DNA of 64,000 bases from Nodosilinea sp. P-1105 (GCF_012911975.1 NZ_SMDQ01000026.1:1-64000), one strand, 5' to 3'; shown: positions 22,179 through 31,746, counted from the first letter of the stretch. Numbers and translations: made by a program. Notes: generated by a model from the sequence alone, not told the origin.

Positions 22179-24296
22179 CTAGAGCTGTTTAGTAAAGGGC
22201 CAGGTGAAGTAAAAGGTGCTCCCCTGGCCTACGGCAGAGCTAATCCAGATCCGGCCATTTTCAGACTCGACAATTTTCTTAACCACAGATAGGCCAATTC
22301 CGGTGCTTTCAAAGTCATCTCGAGCTTTTAGGGTTTGGAAGATGGTAAAGATCTTGTTTTGGTACTGGGGATCGATACCGGGACCATCATCGGCGATCGC
22401 AAATTGAATCATACTGCCTTGATCTTCCCAGATGACTTGAATGGTTCCTTGGTCTCGATGGTGATGCTTGAAGGCATTGTTGATCAAGTTAGCGAAGACT
22501 TGACTCAGGGCGGTTTCGTAGGTGTAAAGGGTGGGCATGTCCCTGGGGATCACCACTGTGAATTGGTCAGGGGGCGCCAGGGAGTCAACGATGGCGTCAA
22601 GTAGGGGAGTGAGAGCCACCTGGGTGATTTTGCGCTCTCGCCGACCCACCCGTGAATATTCCAGTAAGCCATTAATCAATCCCTCCATCCGCTGCACACG
22701 ACTGCGCAGCAGGTGCAACTGGTGGCGATTTTCGGCTGGAATTTGGCCCTCTAAATCTTCGCCAATCCATTCTGCCAAGTTGGAAATCGCCCTTAGGGGA
22801 GCTTTCAGGTCGTGGGAGGCGACATAGGCAAACTGATCGAGCTCGGCATTCCGCCGCTCTAGCATTGCCGTGGTATGGGCTAAGACCAGGTTGGTATTGG
22901 CCAGTTCGTCGGCCCGTTTCATCAGCTCCTCGCGAAAGGCTTTACGCTCCTCAATGTCTTCGATAATGGCAATCAGGGCAGTGATGCCCTCGGCCTGATC
23001 GCTTTCTTCTACGGACACAGTCACCAAGGTCCAAATGGGATGCCCATCTTTGTGGACATAGCGCTTTTCGAATTGGCAATAAGGTTGAGCCCCGGTCATC
23101 AGTTGCTGATAGTAGTATTCGTCCTGACCTTTGTCCGCCTCAAAGGTAATGGCCTGAAAAGGCTGATTAATCAGCTCTTCAGGCTGATAGCCAAAGATCT
23201 CGCACAGCTTCTGGTTCACCTGAATCCAATGCCCGGCCGGAGACAGTCGCGCCATACCCACCGCCGCCTGCTCGAATATGGCTTGAAAGCGACTTTCACT
23301 GGCCTGTTGAGCCAATTCCGCCCGTTTGCTTTCGGTGATGTCCTGCATGATTCCCACCATCCGCTGAGTTTGGCCAGCTTTGACGGCGACCACTCGCCCA
23401 TAGGCACGCACCCAGCGAATGTGGCCATCGGGCCACTGCACCCGGTACTGTCCAGACAAATCTTGGCGGGTGGCTAAGACTTGATCTACCCGGGCCTGGA
23501 TGGCGGGTAAATCATCGGGGTGAACCCGCTCTGCCCAATGGTCAGCAGTGTGGGTTGTAGTGCCGGGCTCATAGCCCAGAATGCGCTCTGTCTGGGGAGA
23601 CCAGATTTGGGTTTGATCGAGTAAGTTCCAGTCCCAAGTTCCCATCTGGGCGGCACTGAGGGCAAGATTGAGACGCTCAGCGGTATGTTGCAAATCATCC
23701 TTAGCCGTTTGCAGGGTCTGTCTAGCTTGTTGTTCCTGAGTTAGCAGGTTTTCAATTCGCTGTTTGGCTTTTTCCAGTTCAGTAGTGCGACGCTTCACCC
23801 GATCTTCTAACTCTTGATTCAGGCGACGGACTTCGGTTTCGACGCTGCGTAACTCGGCTTCGACTTCGGTGCGATCGCGAATTTCCGCTTGCAGTGCCTG
23901 ATTCAACTGGGTTAGCTCCGTGGGGCTGGGCATAGCCAGGGCGACCGGAATTTGTGGAATTAACTCTACCGCCGTATATAAAGAGATCAATGCCGTCAGC
24001 GCTTTCATGGTGCCAGATAGCCAGTAGGTGGGCACCCACAGGGTCCAAACGGCCATCAGGTGGGTAACGCCACAGGCGGCAATGAACGCCGCAAATAGCC
24101 AAAATAAAGGCGGGAACGGAATGTCAGGCCGTCGATTCACAAAGTAGGCCAGGGCAAAGGCGATCGCCCCATAGGCCAGAGCAATCAGCCCATCAGAAAG
24201 GCCGTGCAGCCAAACCAACTCAGGTTGCCACAGGTAGCAGTGTCCGTGGGGAATAAACGGCCCAGACAACGATAAGGCGGACAGAAAGTCGAGCAT
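22179..24296 (-). CDS. Ethylene-receptor-type hybrid-less histidine kinase
   Basis: A 705-residue sensor kinase. Residues 15-115 form three transmembrane helices resembling the plant ETR1 ethylene-binding domain. All five key ETR1 positions are present with the same spacing: Asp35, Tyr42, Ile72, Cys75 and His79 (ETR1 D25, Y32, I62, C65, H69). A coiled coil (about 125-205), two PAS domains (about 205-330 and 335-455), a HisKA domain (phospho-His in ASHDLKAPLRAIS) and HATPase motifs (NLINNAFKHH, DDGPGIDP, STGIGLSVVKK) follow. It is head-to-head with a NarL-type response regulator. Copper-dependent ethylene sensing is inferred from the known cyanobacterial relative SynEtr1. Confidence 0.9.
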   Translation of the reverse strand: MLDFLSALSLSGPFIPHGHCYLWQPELVWLHGLSDGLIALAYGAIAFALAYFVNRRPDIPFPPLFWLFAAFIAACGVTHLMAVWTLWVPTYWLSGTMKALTALISLYTAVELIPQIPVALAMPSPTELTQLNQALQAEIRDRTEVEAELRSVETEVRRLNQELEDRVKRRTTELEKAKQRIENLLTQEQQARQTLQTAKDDLQHTAERLNLALSAAQMGTWDWNLLDQTQIWSPQTERILGYEPGTTTHTADHWAERVHPDDLPAIQARVDQVLATRQDLSGQYRVQWPDGHIRWVRAYGRVVAVKAGQTQRMVGIMQDITESKRAELAQQASESRFQAIFEQAAVGMARLSPAGHWIQVNQKLCEIFGYQPEELINQPFQAITFEADKGQDEYYYQQLMTGAQPYCQFEKRYVHKDGHPIWTLVTVSVEESDQAEGITALIAIIEDIEERKAFREELMKRADELANTNLVLAHTTAMLERRNAELDQFAYVASHDLKAPLRAISNLAEWIGEDLEGQIPAENRHQLHLLRSRVQRMEGLINGLLEYSRVGRRERKITQVALTPLLDAIVDSLAPPDQFTVVIPRDMPTLYTYETALSQVFANLINNAFKHHHRDQGTIQVIWEDQGSMIQFAIADDGPGIDPQYQNKIFTIFQTLKARDDFESTGIGLSVVKKIVESENGRIWISSAVGQGSTFYFTWPFTKQL

Positions 24297-24548
24297 AGCA
24301 GGTGTCCTTTACACTGAGCTGACCCAAGCAATTCCGCAGCCAGCCAAACAATAGCCAAACAATAAATTACAAACCATAGCCAGGCAACAAACCAAACCGG
24401 GCGCGGTCTATCCTTAGATAGAGGCCATGGCGGAGCTAAGTCTCCCTTGGGGTACGTGCCAGTTTCCCCTGGCTAGCCGATAATCCAATAATCTTTTTAT
24501 AGTTGAAAGGGGACGCTCAGGTCTCTGTATCCCCATAAAAGGCGATCT

Positions 24549-25265
24549 ATGACTGACATTAGCATTGTACTGATTGAAGATCACGACCTCACCCGCATGG
24601 GGCTGAAGGCGGCTCTGCAGCAGGTTGACGGCATGACCGTGGTAGGGGAAGCGGCGAATGGTATGCAGGGGCTCCAATTGCTGGAGATGCACCAACCCAA
24701 CGTCGCCATTGTCGATATTGGCCTTCCCGATATTGACGGCATTGAACTGGTGGAACGGCTGCGTCAAGCCCAGGCTGGACAGGATAATGCCAACATCCGA
24801 GTCTTGATGTTAACCATGCATGACAGTGAAGCGGCGGTGATGGCTGCGTTTGCGGCGGGGGCTAACTCCTACTGTATGAAGCAAACAGAAATTGACGATT
24901 TAGTGGTAGCCGTCAGGGAAACCTGCGAGGGCAATTCGTGGATTGATCCAGCGGTGGCTAGTGTGGTGCTACGGCAGGTGCGCAAGACCCCGGCCCAGGC
25001 GATCGCTGGGGGCGATCGCACCGTATCCATTGAGGCCGTTGAGCCTGAGTTTGAGCAAATTTTAGAGTCCTACCCCTTAACTGATCGGGAACTCGAAATC
25101 CTGGAACTGATTGTGGCTGGTTGCAGCAATGCTGAAATTGCTGAGCGGTCTTACATTACCGTTGGCACGGTTAAAACTCACGTGCGCAGCATTTTGAATA
25201 AGATGGGGGTTGACGATCGCACCAAAGCCGCTGTGCGAGCCTTGCGATCGGGGCTAGTGACCTAG
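24549..25265 (+). CDS. NarL/LuxR-type response regulator
   Basis: A 238-residue two-domain regulator. The receiver has the acidic pair Glu10-Asp11, phospho-acceptor Asp56 in VAIVDIGLPD, and the conserved Lys in YCMKQ. The C-terminal LuxR-type HTH spans about 175-235 (LTDRELEILELIVAGCSNAEIAE, TVGTVKTHVRSILNKMGV). It starts 252 bp from, and divergent to, the ethylene-receptor-like kinase, which makes it the likely partner. Its target genes are unknown. The stop codon falls inside an inverted repeat (25261-25373). Confidence 0.92.
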   Translation: MTDISIVLIEDHDLTRMGLKAALQQVDGMTVVGEAANGMQGLQLLEMHQPNVAIVDIGLPDIDGIELVERLRQAQAGQDNANIRVLMLTMHDSEAAVMAAFAAGANSYCMKQTEIDDLVVAVRETCEGNSWIDPAVASVVLRQVRKTPAQAIAGGDRTVSIEAVEPEFEQILESYPLTDRELEILELIVAGCSNAEIAERSYITVGTVKTHVRSILNKMGVDDRTKAAVRALRSGLVT

Positions 25266-25373
25266 TACGGAAAGGCAGAAGGCAAAATGCAGAAGGCAGA
25301 AAGGGAATCCCTCTCTAAGCAAAGGTTTGGGCTTGCGGAAATAGGCGAGTCACTTCTGCCTCAGAGTACTAGG
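25261..25373. repeat. 113-bp element with 21-bp imperfect inverted ends
   Basis: CCTAGTAC-N4-AGGCAGAAG at 25261-25281 pairs with the reverse complement of 25353-25373, matching at 17 of 21 positions. The left end overlaps the response regulator stop codon. The interior contains short AGAAGGCA repeats. It may be a miniature element used as terminator DNA. Confidence 0.55.
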
Positions 25374-25501
25374 CCGCCTAGGTCACAAGCTTAGCACCAT
25401 CGAAATCTCAAGTAAGTGTCATAATAGGGCTGAAGTTTTTTCTGCCCCCATCGGTTTAGTCTGCTGTATTGCCATCCATTGTTGCCGCTGCACACCTTTC
25501 C

Positions 25502-25900
25502 ATGGATACACTTTCCTCGTCGGCTATCCCCACTAAGGGGGAATTGGAACGTAAGATTAGCCAACAAATTCATAAGCTCCATCGAGAGCAATTGGGGCAT
25601 TCTCCTGGCAAAATCACCTGTCAACTAGTGGATGAAAAGCTGTTTCTGGTGGTTGAGGATTCTGTGACCAAGCCTGAGCAGTTGCTGGTAGAACGGGGAG
25701 AAACTGACCTGGCGGCAACAGTAAGAGGGGACTTAGCCAATGCCCTACAGTCTGAAATCACCCATCTGATCGAAACCCTCTTAAGTAGTAAGGTGGTTGA
25801 TGTCTTAAGCGATGCCACCCTAGAAACCGGGCGCACGGGCATCGTCATTGTGCTTTCAGAACCCCCTATGGTCCGCCTTAATGGCAAAGCTTCAGCCTAG
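25502..25900 (+). CDS. DUF2294/MpsC family protein
   Basis: About 132 residues from ATG 25502; an in-frame TTG at 25469 would add eleven residues without family support. The core GELERKISQQIHKLHREQLG and VDVLSDATLETGRTGIVIVLS matches DUF2294, now named MpsC after a sodium-translocating, membrane-potential-generating system. It has no membrane segment, so it is a soluble component. Its partners MpsA/MpsB are not nearby. The end overlaps the convergent WD40 gene by four bases. Confidence 0.8.
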   Translation: MDTLSSSAIPTKGELERKISQQIHKLHREQLGHSPGKITCQLVDEKLFLVVEDSVTKPEQLLVERGETDLAATVRGDLANALQSEITHLIETLLSSKVVDVLSDATLETGRTGIVIVLSEPPMVRLNGKASA

Positions 25901-26943
25901 GCAGGTTGGGGCTGCCAGACCCGCACGGTACCATCCCACCCAGCCGTGACCAAGGTTCGACCGTCGGGGGCAAAGGCGACGGACCACACCCCTCCTTCAT
26001 GGCCCTGCAAAATGGCCACTAACTTACCCTGGGCCATGGCCCATAGGCGCACAGAGCCGTCGTTACCGGCTGTGGCTAACAGCTGACCATCAGGGCTAAA
26101 TTTAATCGAGTTGACCGGTGCTGAATGGGCCTTAAAACTGGTGATTTCTCGCCCGCTGTTGAGTTTCCAAAAACGCACGGTGCAATCAGCACTGGCACTG
26201 GCCAGGAGCCAGTTGTTGGGGCTCGGGGCTACCGACAATACCTCAGCGGTGTGGCCTGTCAGCACCAGGTTTTTCCCTTTACCTTGGATGCGGTAAAGGC
26301 GAATCGTGTGGTCCTGACTGCCGCTAATTAGGGTGGTACCGTCGTGGCTCACGGCCACGGTGCGCACCCAGTGACTATGTCCTTGAAAGCAGTGCAGCGG
26401 GGTTGATTGTCCCATCTGCCAGGCGACTACGGTATTGTCTTGGCCGCCGCTAAACAGGTACTGGCCACTGGGGCTAAAAGCCACCGCTCGCACCCAATTG
26501 CGATGTCCCTTCAGTTGACCTAACGGTTGACCATCGGCTAAGTTCCAAAGGTAAATAATGTTGTCATTGCTGACACTGGCCAAACAGATTTGGTCGGGGC
26601 TAAGGGCCACCGATCGCACCCAGGCATGATGCCCTGTGATACATTGCAGCAGGTTGCCCGTGGCCAAATGCCATACCCTAATGGTTTTGTCACCACTGCC
26701 GCTAATGATAAATTTGCCATCGGCACTGATGACCACAGATCGCACCCAGCTACTGTGACCGGTCAATACGCGGGTGCAGGTCCATGGGTGGGCGACGGAT
26801 TCGGCAAGGGCCTTACCGCCGTCTTCAGCCCCTAGGGCGGTAGTCAGGTCAGCCCACTGAAAGGCAGGGGTTGGATCAGATGCCGATTGGTGGAGAAATG
26901 AGTGGTAGGGCAGAGGGGCCATGACAGGGGGGCGCAGCGTCAT
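25897..26943 (-). CDS. Seven-blade WD40 repeat protein
   Basis: A 348-residue protein. After a 55-residue leader, seven WD40 repeats follow, each with a GH dipeptide about 11 residues after the preceding Trp and ending in VW, LW or FW (for example SSWVRSVVISADGKFIISGS). Seven blades would make one closed beta-propeller. No fused kinase or NACHT domain is present, unlike many cyanobacterial WD40 proteins. A scaffold role is expected. It has no signal peptide and is probably cytosolic. Confidence 0.9.
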   Translation of the reverse strand: MTLRPPVMAPLPYHSFLHQSASDPTPAFQWADLTTALGAEDGGKALAESVAHPWTCTRVLTGHSSWVRSVVISADGKFIISGSGDKTIRVWHLATGNLLQCITGHHAWVRSVALSPDQICLASVSNDNIIYLWNLADGQPLGQLKGHRNWVRAVAFSPSGQYLFSGGQDNTVVAWQMGQSTPLHCFQGHSHWVRTVAVSHDGTTLISGSQDHTIRLYRIQGKGKNLVLTGHTAEVLSVAPSPNNWLLASASADCTVRFWKLNSGREITSFKAHSAPVNSIKFSPDGQLLATAGNDGSVRLWAMAQGKLVAILQGHEGGVWSVAFAPDGRTLVTAGWDGTVRVWQPQPA

Positions 26944-27057
26944 ACGTTAATACTGTAAATCACAACATAGCTGCCGGGGCTGGCCAAGGCCAGAAAGGCT
27001 CCGTTGACTACAGTCTGCCTGCATCCTATTCCGAAAATCAGAGGGACCGCTACTACC

Positions 27058-28263
27058 CTAAGCAATACTGCCCCGCTTGCGGGCCTCTTTGTAGGAGGTG
27101 CCCACCTGTTTAAGCCCGGCCCGAATCATTTCCTGTTCAAGCAGGGCAAAGAAACGACTGCGATCGCCCCCTCGCACCACCGCCTGATTATGGGCTTCCG
27201 CCAGGGCCACAGGGTAGCCATACCCTTTCTGCACCTGGGTCAGCACCATCTGAATCGCCTGCTGACACAACTGGCGATCGACCATCACCCACTGGGGTAC
27301 CTCGATGCGGGCCACCTCGGCTCCCACATGCAGATAGCAAAAATACACCGTGTGATCGCCGTAGCTGTCTAAAATGTCGGCAGAGCTGCGCCAGAAGGGG
27401 CTACGCTGACCAGGAACCAGTTCCGTAGCCCAAAAGGTGGCGTCACGCAGGGGCATGAACTGGGTACAGGGGGCGGCATCAGATTGGCCTTGGCAGTGGG
27501 TTTGGCAGTCGGGCTGGGGAAAGGGACAGGCGGCCAATCGCAAAAAGTTCAGCCCTTCGCCACTGCGGCTAGCGCTGAGGTAGCCCACCAGGGGAATGCC
27601 CAGTTGCCGCAGGCGCTCCCAGGCGTCGAGGATGGGGGGCAGGATGTGTTGACGGGCCTCGGCAGGCAGGGTTTCTACAAACCAGTAAATCAGCGATCCA
27701 TCCACCAGGGCTAGGGTCGGAGGGGGCTGGCCAGCGCCCTCAGCCGCCGACAGTAACTGACGTGTAGCCTCTCCCAGTTCCGCTAAGACCACCGCCTCAG
27801 CTACAGTACGGCGGTATCCCATCCATTCTTCGGTGCCGATACCCCAAGGCCGAGACTGGTACAGATCTTCGGGGCGGTACACTACCTCAGGCAGGCTATC
27901 TAGCAGAGGGTAGCGGCTTTGACCATAGTGCAACACCACCCGACCTATATTAATCAAATAGCAGTAGGCAATTTCGTGGTGACTGGGGGAAATTTGCGAG
28001 CCGTCGGTGGCCAGTACGGTGTGGGTCGCTGGGGCCGCTGCCAGGGCCAGGCGGGTGGCCAGGGGTTCCACTGGCTGAGCGGCCATAAACCCCATGCGAT
28101 CGCGCCATTGGTCCAGCTGATCGCTCAGCGCCGTTTGCTGCTGGAGGGCTACTACCATTAGCTGTCGAGCCACCTCAACCCGCACCTTGGCGGCTTCCGC
28201 CTCTTCGGATAGGTGCTGGCTAATGCCCTGCATCTGGCGGGCCAGCTTCATCAAATCAAGCAT
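27058..28263 (-). CDS. NurA domain nuclease-like protein
   Basis: A 401-residue protein with the NurA fold. The first catalytic motif is VLATDGSQISPSHHE at about 85-95, and the second acidic motif is LALVDGSLIYWF at about 200. The C-terminal region carries VDRQLCQQAIQMVL and YPVALAEAHNQAVV. NurA is a 5'-3' single-strand nuclease that works with HerA in archaeal break repair. Cyanobacterial homologues occur often without adjacent herA, as here. The N-terminal 60 residues form a predicted coiled coil. Confidence 0.85.
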   Translation of the reverse strand: MLDLMKLARQMQGISQHLSEEAEAAKVRVEVARQLMVVALQQQTALSDQLDQWRDRMGFMAAQPVEPLATRLALAAAPATHTVLATDGSQISPSHHEIAYCYLINIGRVVLHYGQSRYPLLDSLPEVVYRPEDLYQSRPWGIGTEEWMGYRRTVAEAVVLAELGEATRQLLSAAEGAGQPPPTLALVDGSLIYWFVETLPAEARQHILPPILDAWERLRQLGIPLVGYLSASRSGEGLNFLRLAACPFPQPDCQTHCQGQSDAAPCTQFMPLRDATFWATELVPGQRSPFWRSSADILDSYGDHTVYFCYLHVGAEVARIEVPQWVMVDRQLCQQAIQMVLTQVQKGYGYPVALAEAHNQAVVRGGDRSRFFALLEQEMIRAGLKQVGTSYKEARKRGSIA

Positions 28264-28587
28264 AGGGGCACTCTCGCACCAAACAACAGCCCATCACCAA
28301 GAGGGTTGCCAGATAGCTTAGAACATCAGTCTGCACTACCGTGAACTGTAAACCCCTAAGACGCTATCTAGCCTGCGATCGCTCACGACACAATTAGAAG
28401 AACCTGTTAGTAAGAACATGCCCTCTCCCAAGTAGCGATCGCAATGACCCTATGACGCAGCAAATGTCAGTACGTATACACTACAACAACGAGTGCCTTG
28501 CGACATCAACCGGCCCACTATTCCTGATACCTGTCACCTAGAACCTGACACCCCCCGCCAAGGCAGTCCCCGTTCTACCGGCCAGAA
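28264..28587. other. Intergenic stretch with one degenerate repeat copy
   Basis: 324 bp with no frame of interest. It should contain the nurA promoter near 28290. At 28504-28567 lies a shortened copy of the element also found at 30419-30520 and 61211-61311 (GGCCCACTATTCCTGATACC...CCTGACACC...AAGGCAGT). Nothing else is recognised. Confidence 0.5.
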
Positions 28588-29640
28588 CTAGGTAGCGGTC
28601 TGACTCAAAAGCCCCGGCTGGCGCAGTCCAGCCAGACTAGCTTGCCCGGTACAAAACAACACCGTGGTGATCTCAGCAATCAGCACCTCAGCCAGGGCCG
28701 CCACCGCCGCCTCTGACTGACTCGCCGCCTTCAAAAACGGAAACGCCAACCCCGCCAGATCAGCCCCCAGGGCCAAGGTCTTGGCCACATCCAACCCGTT
28801 GCGCAACCCCCCGGAAGCAATTAACGGCAGGGTGGGGGCCACCTGGCGCGCCTGCACAATACAGTCGGCGGTGGGCAGCCCCCAGTCGGCAAAGGTCTGC
28901 CCCAGACGACGCTGGACCGGGTCTTGGGCCCGCTCACTCTCCACCCGAGCCCAGGAGGTACCCCCGGCCCCAGCCACATCAACTGCGGTAATTCCGGCAT
29001 CCAGCAGACGCTGTACCATGGGGGCAGAGATCCCATTGCCCACCTCTTTGGCAATCACCGGCACCGGCAGGGCGGCACACACCTGCTCAATTTTGTGGAG
29101 TAGTCCTTTAAAGTTGGTATCGCCACCGGTTTGGACCGCCTCTTGTAGGGGGTTGAGGTGCAAAATCAGGGCGTCAGCTTCTAAGCGGTCCACCACCCGG
29201 CGACATTGGTCCAGGCCGTAACTATAGTTGAGCTGCACCGCCCCCAGGTTAGCCAACAATAGGATGTCCGGAGCCTGCGATCGCACCTTAAACGTGCCCA
29301 TTAAATCTGGATTTTCCACCGCCACCCGTTGAGACCCCACCCCCATGGCCAGGCCGTAGTGCTGGGCCACCGTCGCCAGCCGCTGGTTGATTTGGTGGGC
29401 CTCGGCTGTACCGCCAGTCATCGATGAAATCAGCAGCGGTGCCCCCAGCGGCTTGCCCAGAAACTGCGTATTTAAACCAATGTCTTGCCAATCTAGCTCA
29501 GGCAAACAGGCATGGCGAAAACGATAGCGCTCTAGCCCTGTGGTCAACTGGGCACACTGCACATTTTCCTGCAAGCAAATACGCAGATGATCAGCCTTAC
29601 GGGTTTGGGTGTCATGGGACTGGGCGGGCAATACGGTCAC
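28588..29640 (-). CDS. fni: Type 2 isopentenyl-diphosphate delta-isomerase
   Basis: A 350-residue FMN-dependent TIM-barrel enzyme that interconverts IPP and DMAPP. Family motifs are visible: [10 protein letters not shown] at the N-terminus, [41 protein letters not shown] and [11 protein letters not shown], plus [14 protein letters not shown] near the end for FMN phosphate binding. Cyanobacteria use this type 2 enzyme alongside the MEP pathway; ispH is at 60 kb. It lies 36 bp downstream of pyrR on the same strand, so the two are probably co-transcribed. Confidence 0.95.
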   Translation of the reverse strand: MTVLPAQSHDTQTRKADHLRICLQENVQCAQLTTGLERYRFRHACLPELDWQDIGLNTQFLGKPLGAPLLISSMTGGTAEAHQINQRLATVAQHYGLAMGVGSQRVAVENPDLMGTFKVRSQAPDILLLANLGAVQLNYSYGLDQCRRVVDRLEADALILHLNPLQEAVQTGGDTNFKGLLHKIEQVCAALPVPVIAKEVGNGISAPMVQRLLDAGITAVDVAGAGGTSWARVESERAQDPVQRRLGQTFADWGLPTADCIVQARQVAPTLPLIASGGLRNGLDVAKTLALGADLAGLAFPFLKAASQSEAAVAALAEVLIAEITTVLFCTGQASLAGLRQPGLLSQTAT

Positions 29641-29676
29641 TGGTTCAGCTCAGGTATCAGGGAATCACAGCCTGTT

Positions 29677-30234
29677 TCAGCATACGGTGGCATCGGGTTT
29701 GAGTAAATGCACGGCATCCTGGCCATCGGTGTCCTGCAAAAAAACTTTGACTGACTCATCTTTAGCAGTGGGCAACACCTTACCCACAAAGTCTGGGTGA
29801 ATCGGTAACTCGCGATGCCCCCGGTCAATCAACGTTGCCAACCGAATCAGCTGGGGGCGACCATAGTCAATCACCGCATTTAGAGCGGCCCGAATTGTGC
29901 GCCCACTGTAGATCACATCATCCACCAAAATCACCACTTTGTCGGTAATGTCGAAGGGAATTTTGGTGCGCGCCGGGGTGCGCGTGCTAATTTTGTCCAG
30001 GTCATCCCGGTAAAGGGTGATGTCCAGGGCTCCCACTGGCAGCGACACCCCCTCCAGTCGCTGAATCTGCTGGGCCAACATTTGGGCTAGGGGCACTCCT
30101 CGGGTGTAGATTCCCAGCAGCACCAGTTGATCCAATCGACCGCCCCGCTCAATCACCTCCGACGCCAGTCGGTTCAAGGTGCGACGCAACTCTTCAGGCG
30201 ATAAAATTTCCACCGTGGTCCGGCTTAAACTCAT
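29677..30234 (-). CDS. pyrR: PyrR bifunctional regulator/uracil phosphoribosyltransferase
   Basis: About 185 residues from ATG 30234; a longer frame to 30309 has no family support. The PRPP loop [20 protein letters not shown] is at about 98-117, and the N-terminus [20 protein letters not shown] matches PyrR. In firmicutes PyrR binds pyr mRNA to cause attenuation. In cyanobacteria the RNA-binding role is less certain, and uracil phosphoribosyltransferase activity may dominate. fni follows after 36 bp. Confidence 0.92.
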   Translation of the reverse strand: MSLSRTTVEILSPEELRRTLNRLASEVIERGGRLDQLVLLGIYTRGVPLAQMLAQQIQRLEGVSLPVGALDITLYRDDLDKISTRTPARTKIPFDITDKVVILVDDVIYSGRTIRAALNAVIDYGRPQLIRLATLIDRGHRELPIHPDFVGKVLPTAKDESVKVFLQDTDGQDAVHLLKPDATVC

Positions 30235-30319
30235 GGCTTCCACTGATAGATGACAGTTGATCAGATAAAGCGGAATAAAGACACTATAGCCGACGAATTT
30301 ATCAGCCAATTCTTGTCCC

Positions 30320-30418
30320 AGACCGCCAGTACAGATCCCAGGGGTCTGCCTTGGGATACCCCAAAATTCATATCCCCTGGGCCTAAAACCCGTGGGAGCT
30401 TGACCTACTGTACCGCTG
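30320..30418. repeat. 99-bp palindromic dispersed repeat, copy 2
   Basis: It aligns with 16522-16620 over 99 bp, with the strongest identity at the first 55 bases and at the CTTGAC/GTACCG end. It abuts the second dispersed repeat at 30419 without a gap, so the two elements form a composite here. It lies upstream of pyrR. Confidence 0.7.
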
Positions 30419-30520
30419 CCCTAGTATTCTGAGGCATAAGTCGGCCCACCATTCCTGACACCCGATACCCGAAACCTGATCCTCTCAGCAACAGTGGTCA
30501 TATTTCTGCCAGGCAGTACT
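30419..30520. repeat. Dispersed repeat family 2, central copy
   Basis: It aligns with 61211-61311 (shared CTAGTA, GGCATMAGT, GGCCCACCAT, CAGCAAC, TATTTCTG and CAGGCAGTA blocks) and partly with 28504-28567. Short CCTGAC-type units inside suggest an origin from heptamer repeats. Its end overlaps the stop codon of the Rrf2 gene. Confidence 0.7.
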
Positions 30521-30962
30521 AAACCACAAAGTTGGCGTCCTCTCCCTGGGCGGCTTGCCAACTGCGGGCATCAAAGTAAAGGTCTTCCAAGGAAATACTG
30601 TAAAGGGCCTCTTTCAGCTTGGCCGATAAACGGTTCCAGACCGCAAAGGTAACCCAATCTTCCGCTTGTTCAGCCTGGGGTTGATGGCGGGGTAAAGGCG
30701 TGACTTGCTCGCCGACGGCCTCTAGAATTTGTCCCAGGAAAATTTGGTCAGGCGCTTTGGCCAAGCAGTATCCCCCCTGGGGACCCCGCACCGATTCCAC
30801 AATGCCAGCCCGGCGCAAGTCTATCAGTAGCTTTTCTAGGTAAGGCGGCGGCAAATCCTGGCGGTGGGCAATGGTGTGGACAGAGACCGGTTGTTTGGAT
30901 GGCTGCAAGGCTAAGTCCAGCAGCGCCTTAACACTGTAATGACCACGGGTCGTTAGTTTCAT
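30519..30962 (-). CDS. Rrf2 family regulator without cluster-binding cysteines
   Basis: A 147-residue winged-helix regulator. The Rrf2 start MKLTTRGHYSVKALLDLALQ, recognition helix (PPPYLEKLLIDLRRAGIVES) and wing (RGPQGGYCLAKAP) are clear. The three closely spaced cysteines of IscR/NsrR are missing; the only Cys is in the wing. So it is unlikely to bind an iron-sulfur cluster in the usual way. The C-terminal helix mediates dimerisation. Target genes are unknown; the suf locus is 4 kb away and has its own regulator SufR. Confidence 0.88.
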   Translation of the reverse strand: MKLTTRGHYSVKALLDLALQPSKQPVSVHTIAHRQDLPPPYLEKLLIDLRRAGIVESVRGPQGGYCLAKAPDQIFLGQILEAVGEQVTPLPRHQPQAEQAEDWVTFAVWNRLSAKLKEALYSISLEDLYFDARSWQAAQGEDANFVV

Positions 30963-31274
30963 GGGACGATTTCAAGACAGCTTTTGCCTTAGTCTAGGGG
31001 CTATTATCCCATTGTGAAGGGCATTGTCAGTTCATTTGATCGATTTACCCCGGGCTTAACAAAGCCCCCCTGAAAGTAACCTAATCCCTCAAAAGAGACC
31101 AACTTTGAGAGAGACTCCGCCAGGTTTGAATCTCCCTTAAAAAAATGAATGCAAAAAACTATTTTCCTGTAGTATCATTCTCGGTGTCTTGGTTAAACTG
31201 TGGCCAAGCAGACAAGAATTCTGCTCTTCCTCAAGAGCCCATCCCCAAAACTGTCGTGATCGAGAATAGTGTGA
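30963..31274. promoter_or_regulatory. Divergent promoter region of the Rrf2 and cyAbrB1 genes
   Basis: 312 bp without a gene between two divergent regulators. It holds a GGGCTTAACAAAGCCC hairpin at about 31052-31067 and an A/T-rich stretch at 31138-31185. I do not see a clear operator for either protein. Confidence 0.4.
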
Positions 31275-31679
31275 ATGGCTAAAGATACCCAGGTAGAGAT
31301 GTTGACCGGACCAGAGCTATTGCAAAAGGTAAAAGAGCTAGAAGACCATAGCAAAGAAGAAAAAGCGAAGGCTTGTGGCTACTACACCCTGACTAAGTCT
31401 GGCAACTCACGGGTCAACATGATGAAATTCATGAATGCCCTAATTGAAGCAGAGGGGATTCAGCTTGACGGCAGCCAGAATGGCAATGGTCGCGGTGGAC
31501 GCAACGCTAGCTTCCGGATTACGGTGCAGTCAAACGGCAATCTACTGATTGGTTCGGCTTACACCAAGCAAATGAACCTAAAACCGGGAGATGAATTTGA
31601 AATTTCCCTAGGCCGTAAGCATATTCGCTTAAAGCAACTGAGTGCTAATGGCGAGATGCTCACTGATGAAGATGAATAA
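31275..31679 (+). CDS. cyAbrB1 (CalA-type) transcription regulator
   Basis: A 134-residue member of the cyanobacteria-specific AbrB family. The N-terminal part LTGPELLQKVKELEDHSKEE and CGYYTLTKSGNSRVNMMKF are typical, and the DNA-binding AbrB segment is at the C-terminus (LKPGDEFEISLGRKHIRLKQL). The S/KEEKAKACGYYT and GRGGRNASFRITVQSNGN motifs fit clade 1 (Sll0359/CalA) rather than cyAbrB2. These global regulators affect carbon/nitrogen balance and hydrogenase expression in Synechocystis and Anabaena. A terminator hairpin follows. Confidence 0.9.
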   Translation: MAKDTQVEMLTGPELLQKVKELEDHSKEEKAKACGYYTLTKSGNSRVNMMKFMNALIEAEGIQLDGSQNGNGRGGRNASFRITVQSNGNLLIGSAYTKQMNLKPGDEFEISLGRKHIRLKQLSANGEMLTDEDE

Positions 31680-31746
31680 CTAAGAACGCTATAAAACGCT
31701 ATTTTTCTTAAAGGTTGATCCATCGTCAGTAAGTTTAAGTACAATG

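Noticed and set aside
30519-30962. IscR-like iron-sulfur sensor
   Set aside because: The Rrf2 protein has only one Cys, in the wing, so the usual three-Cys cluster site is missing.
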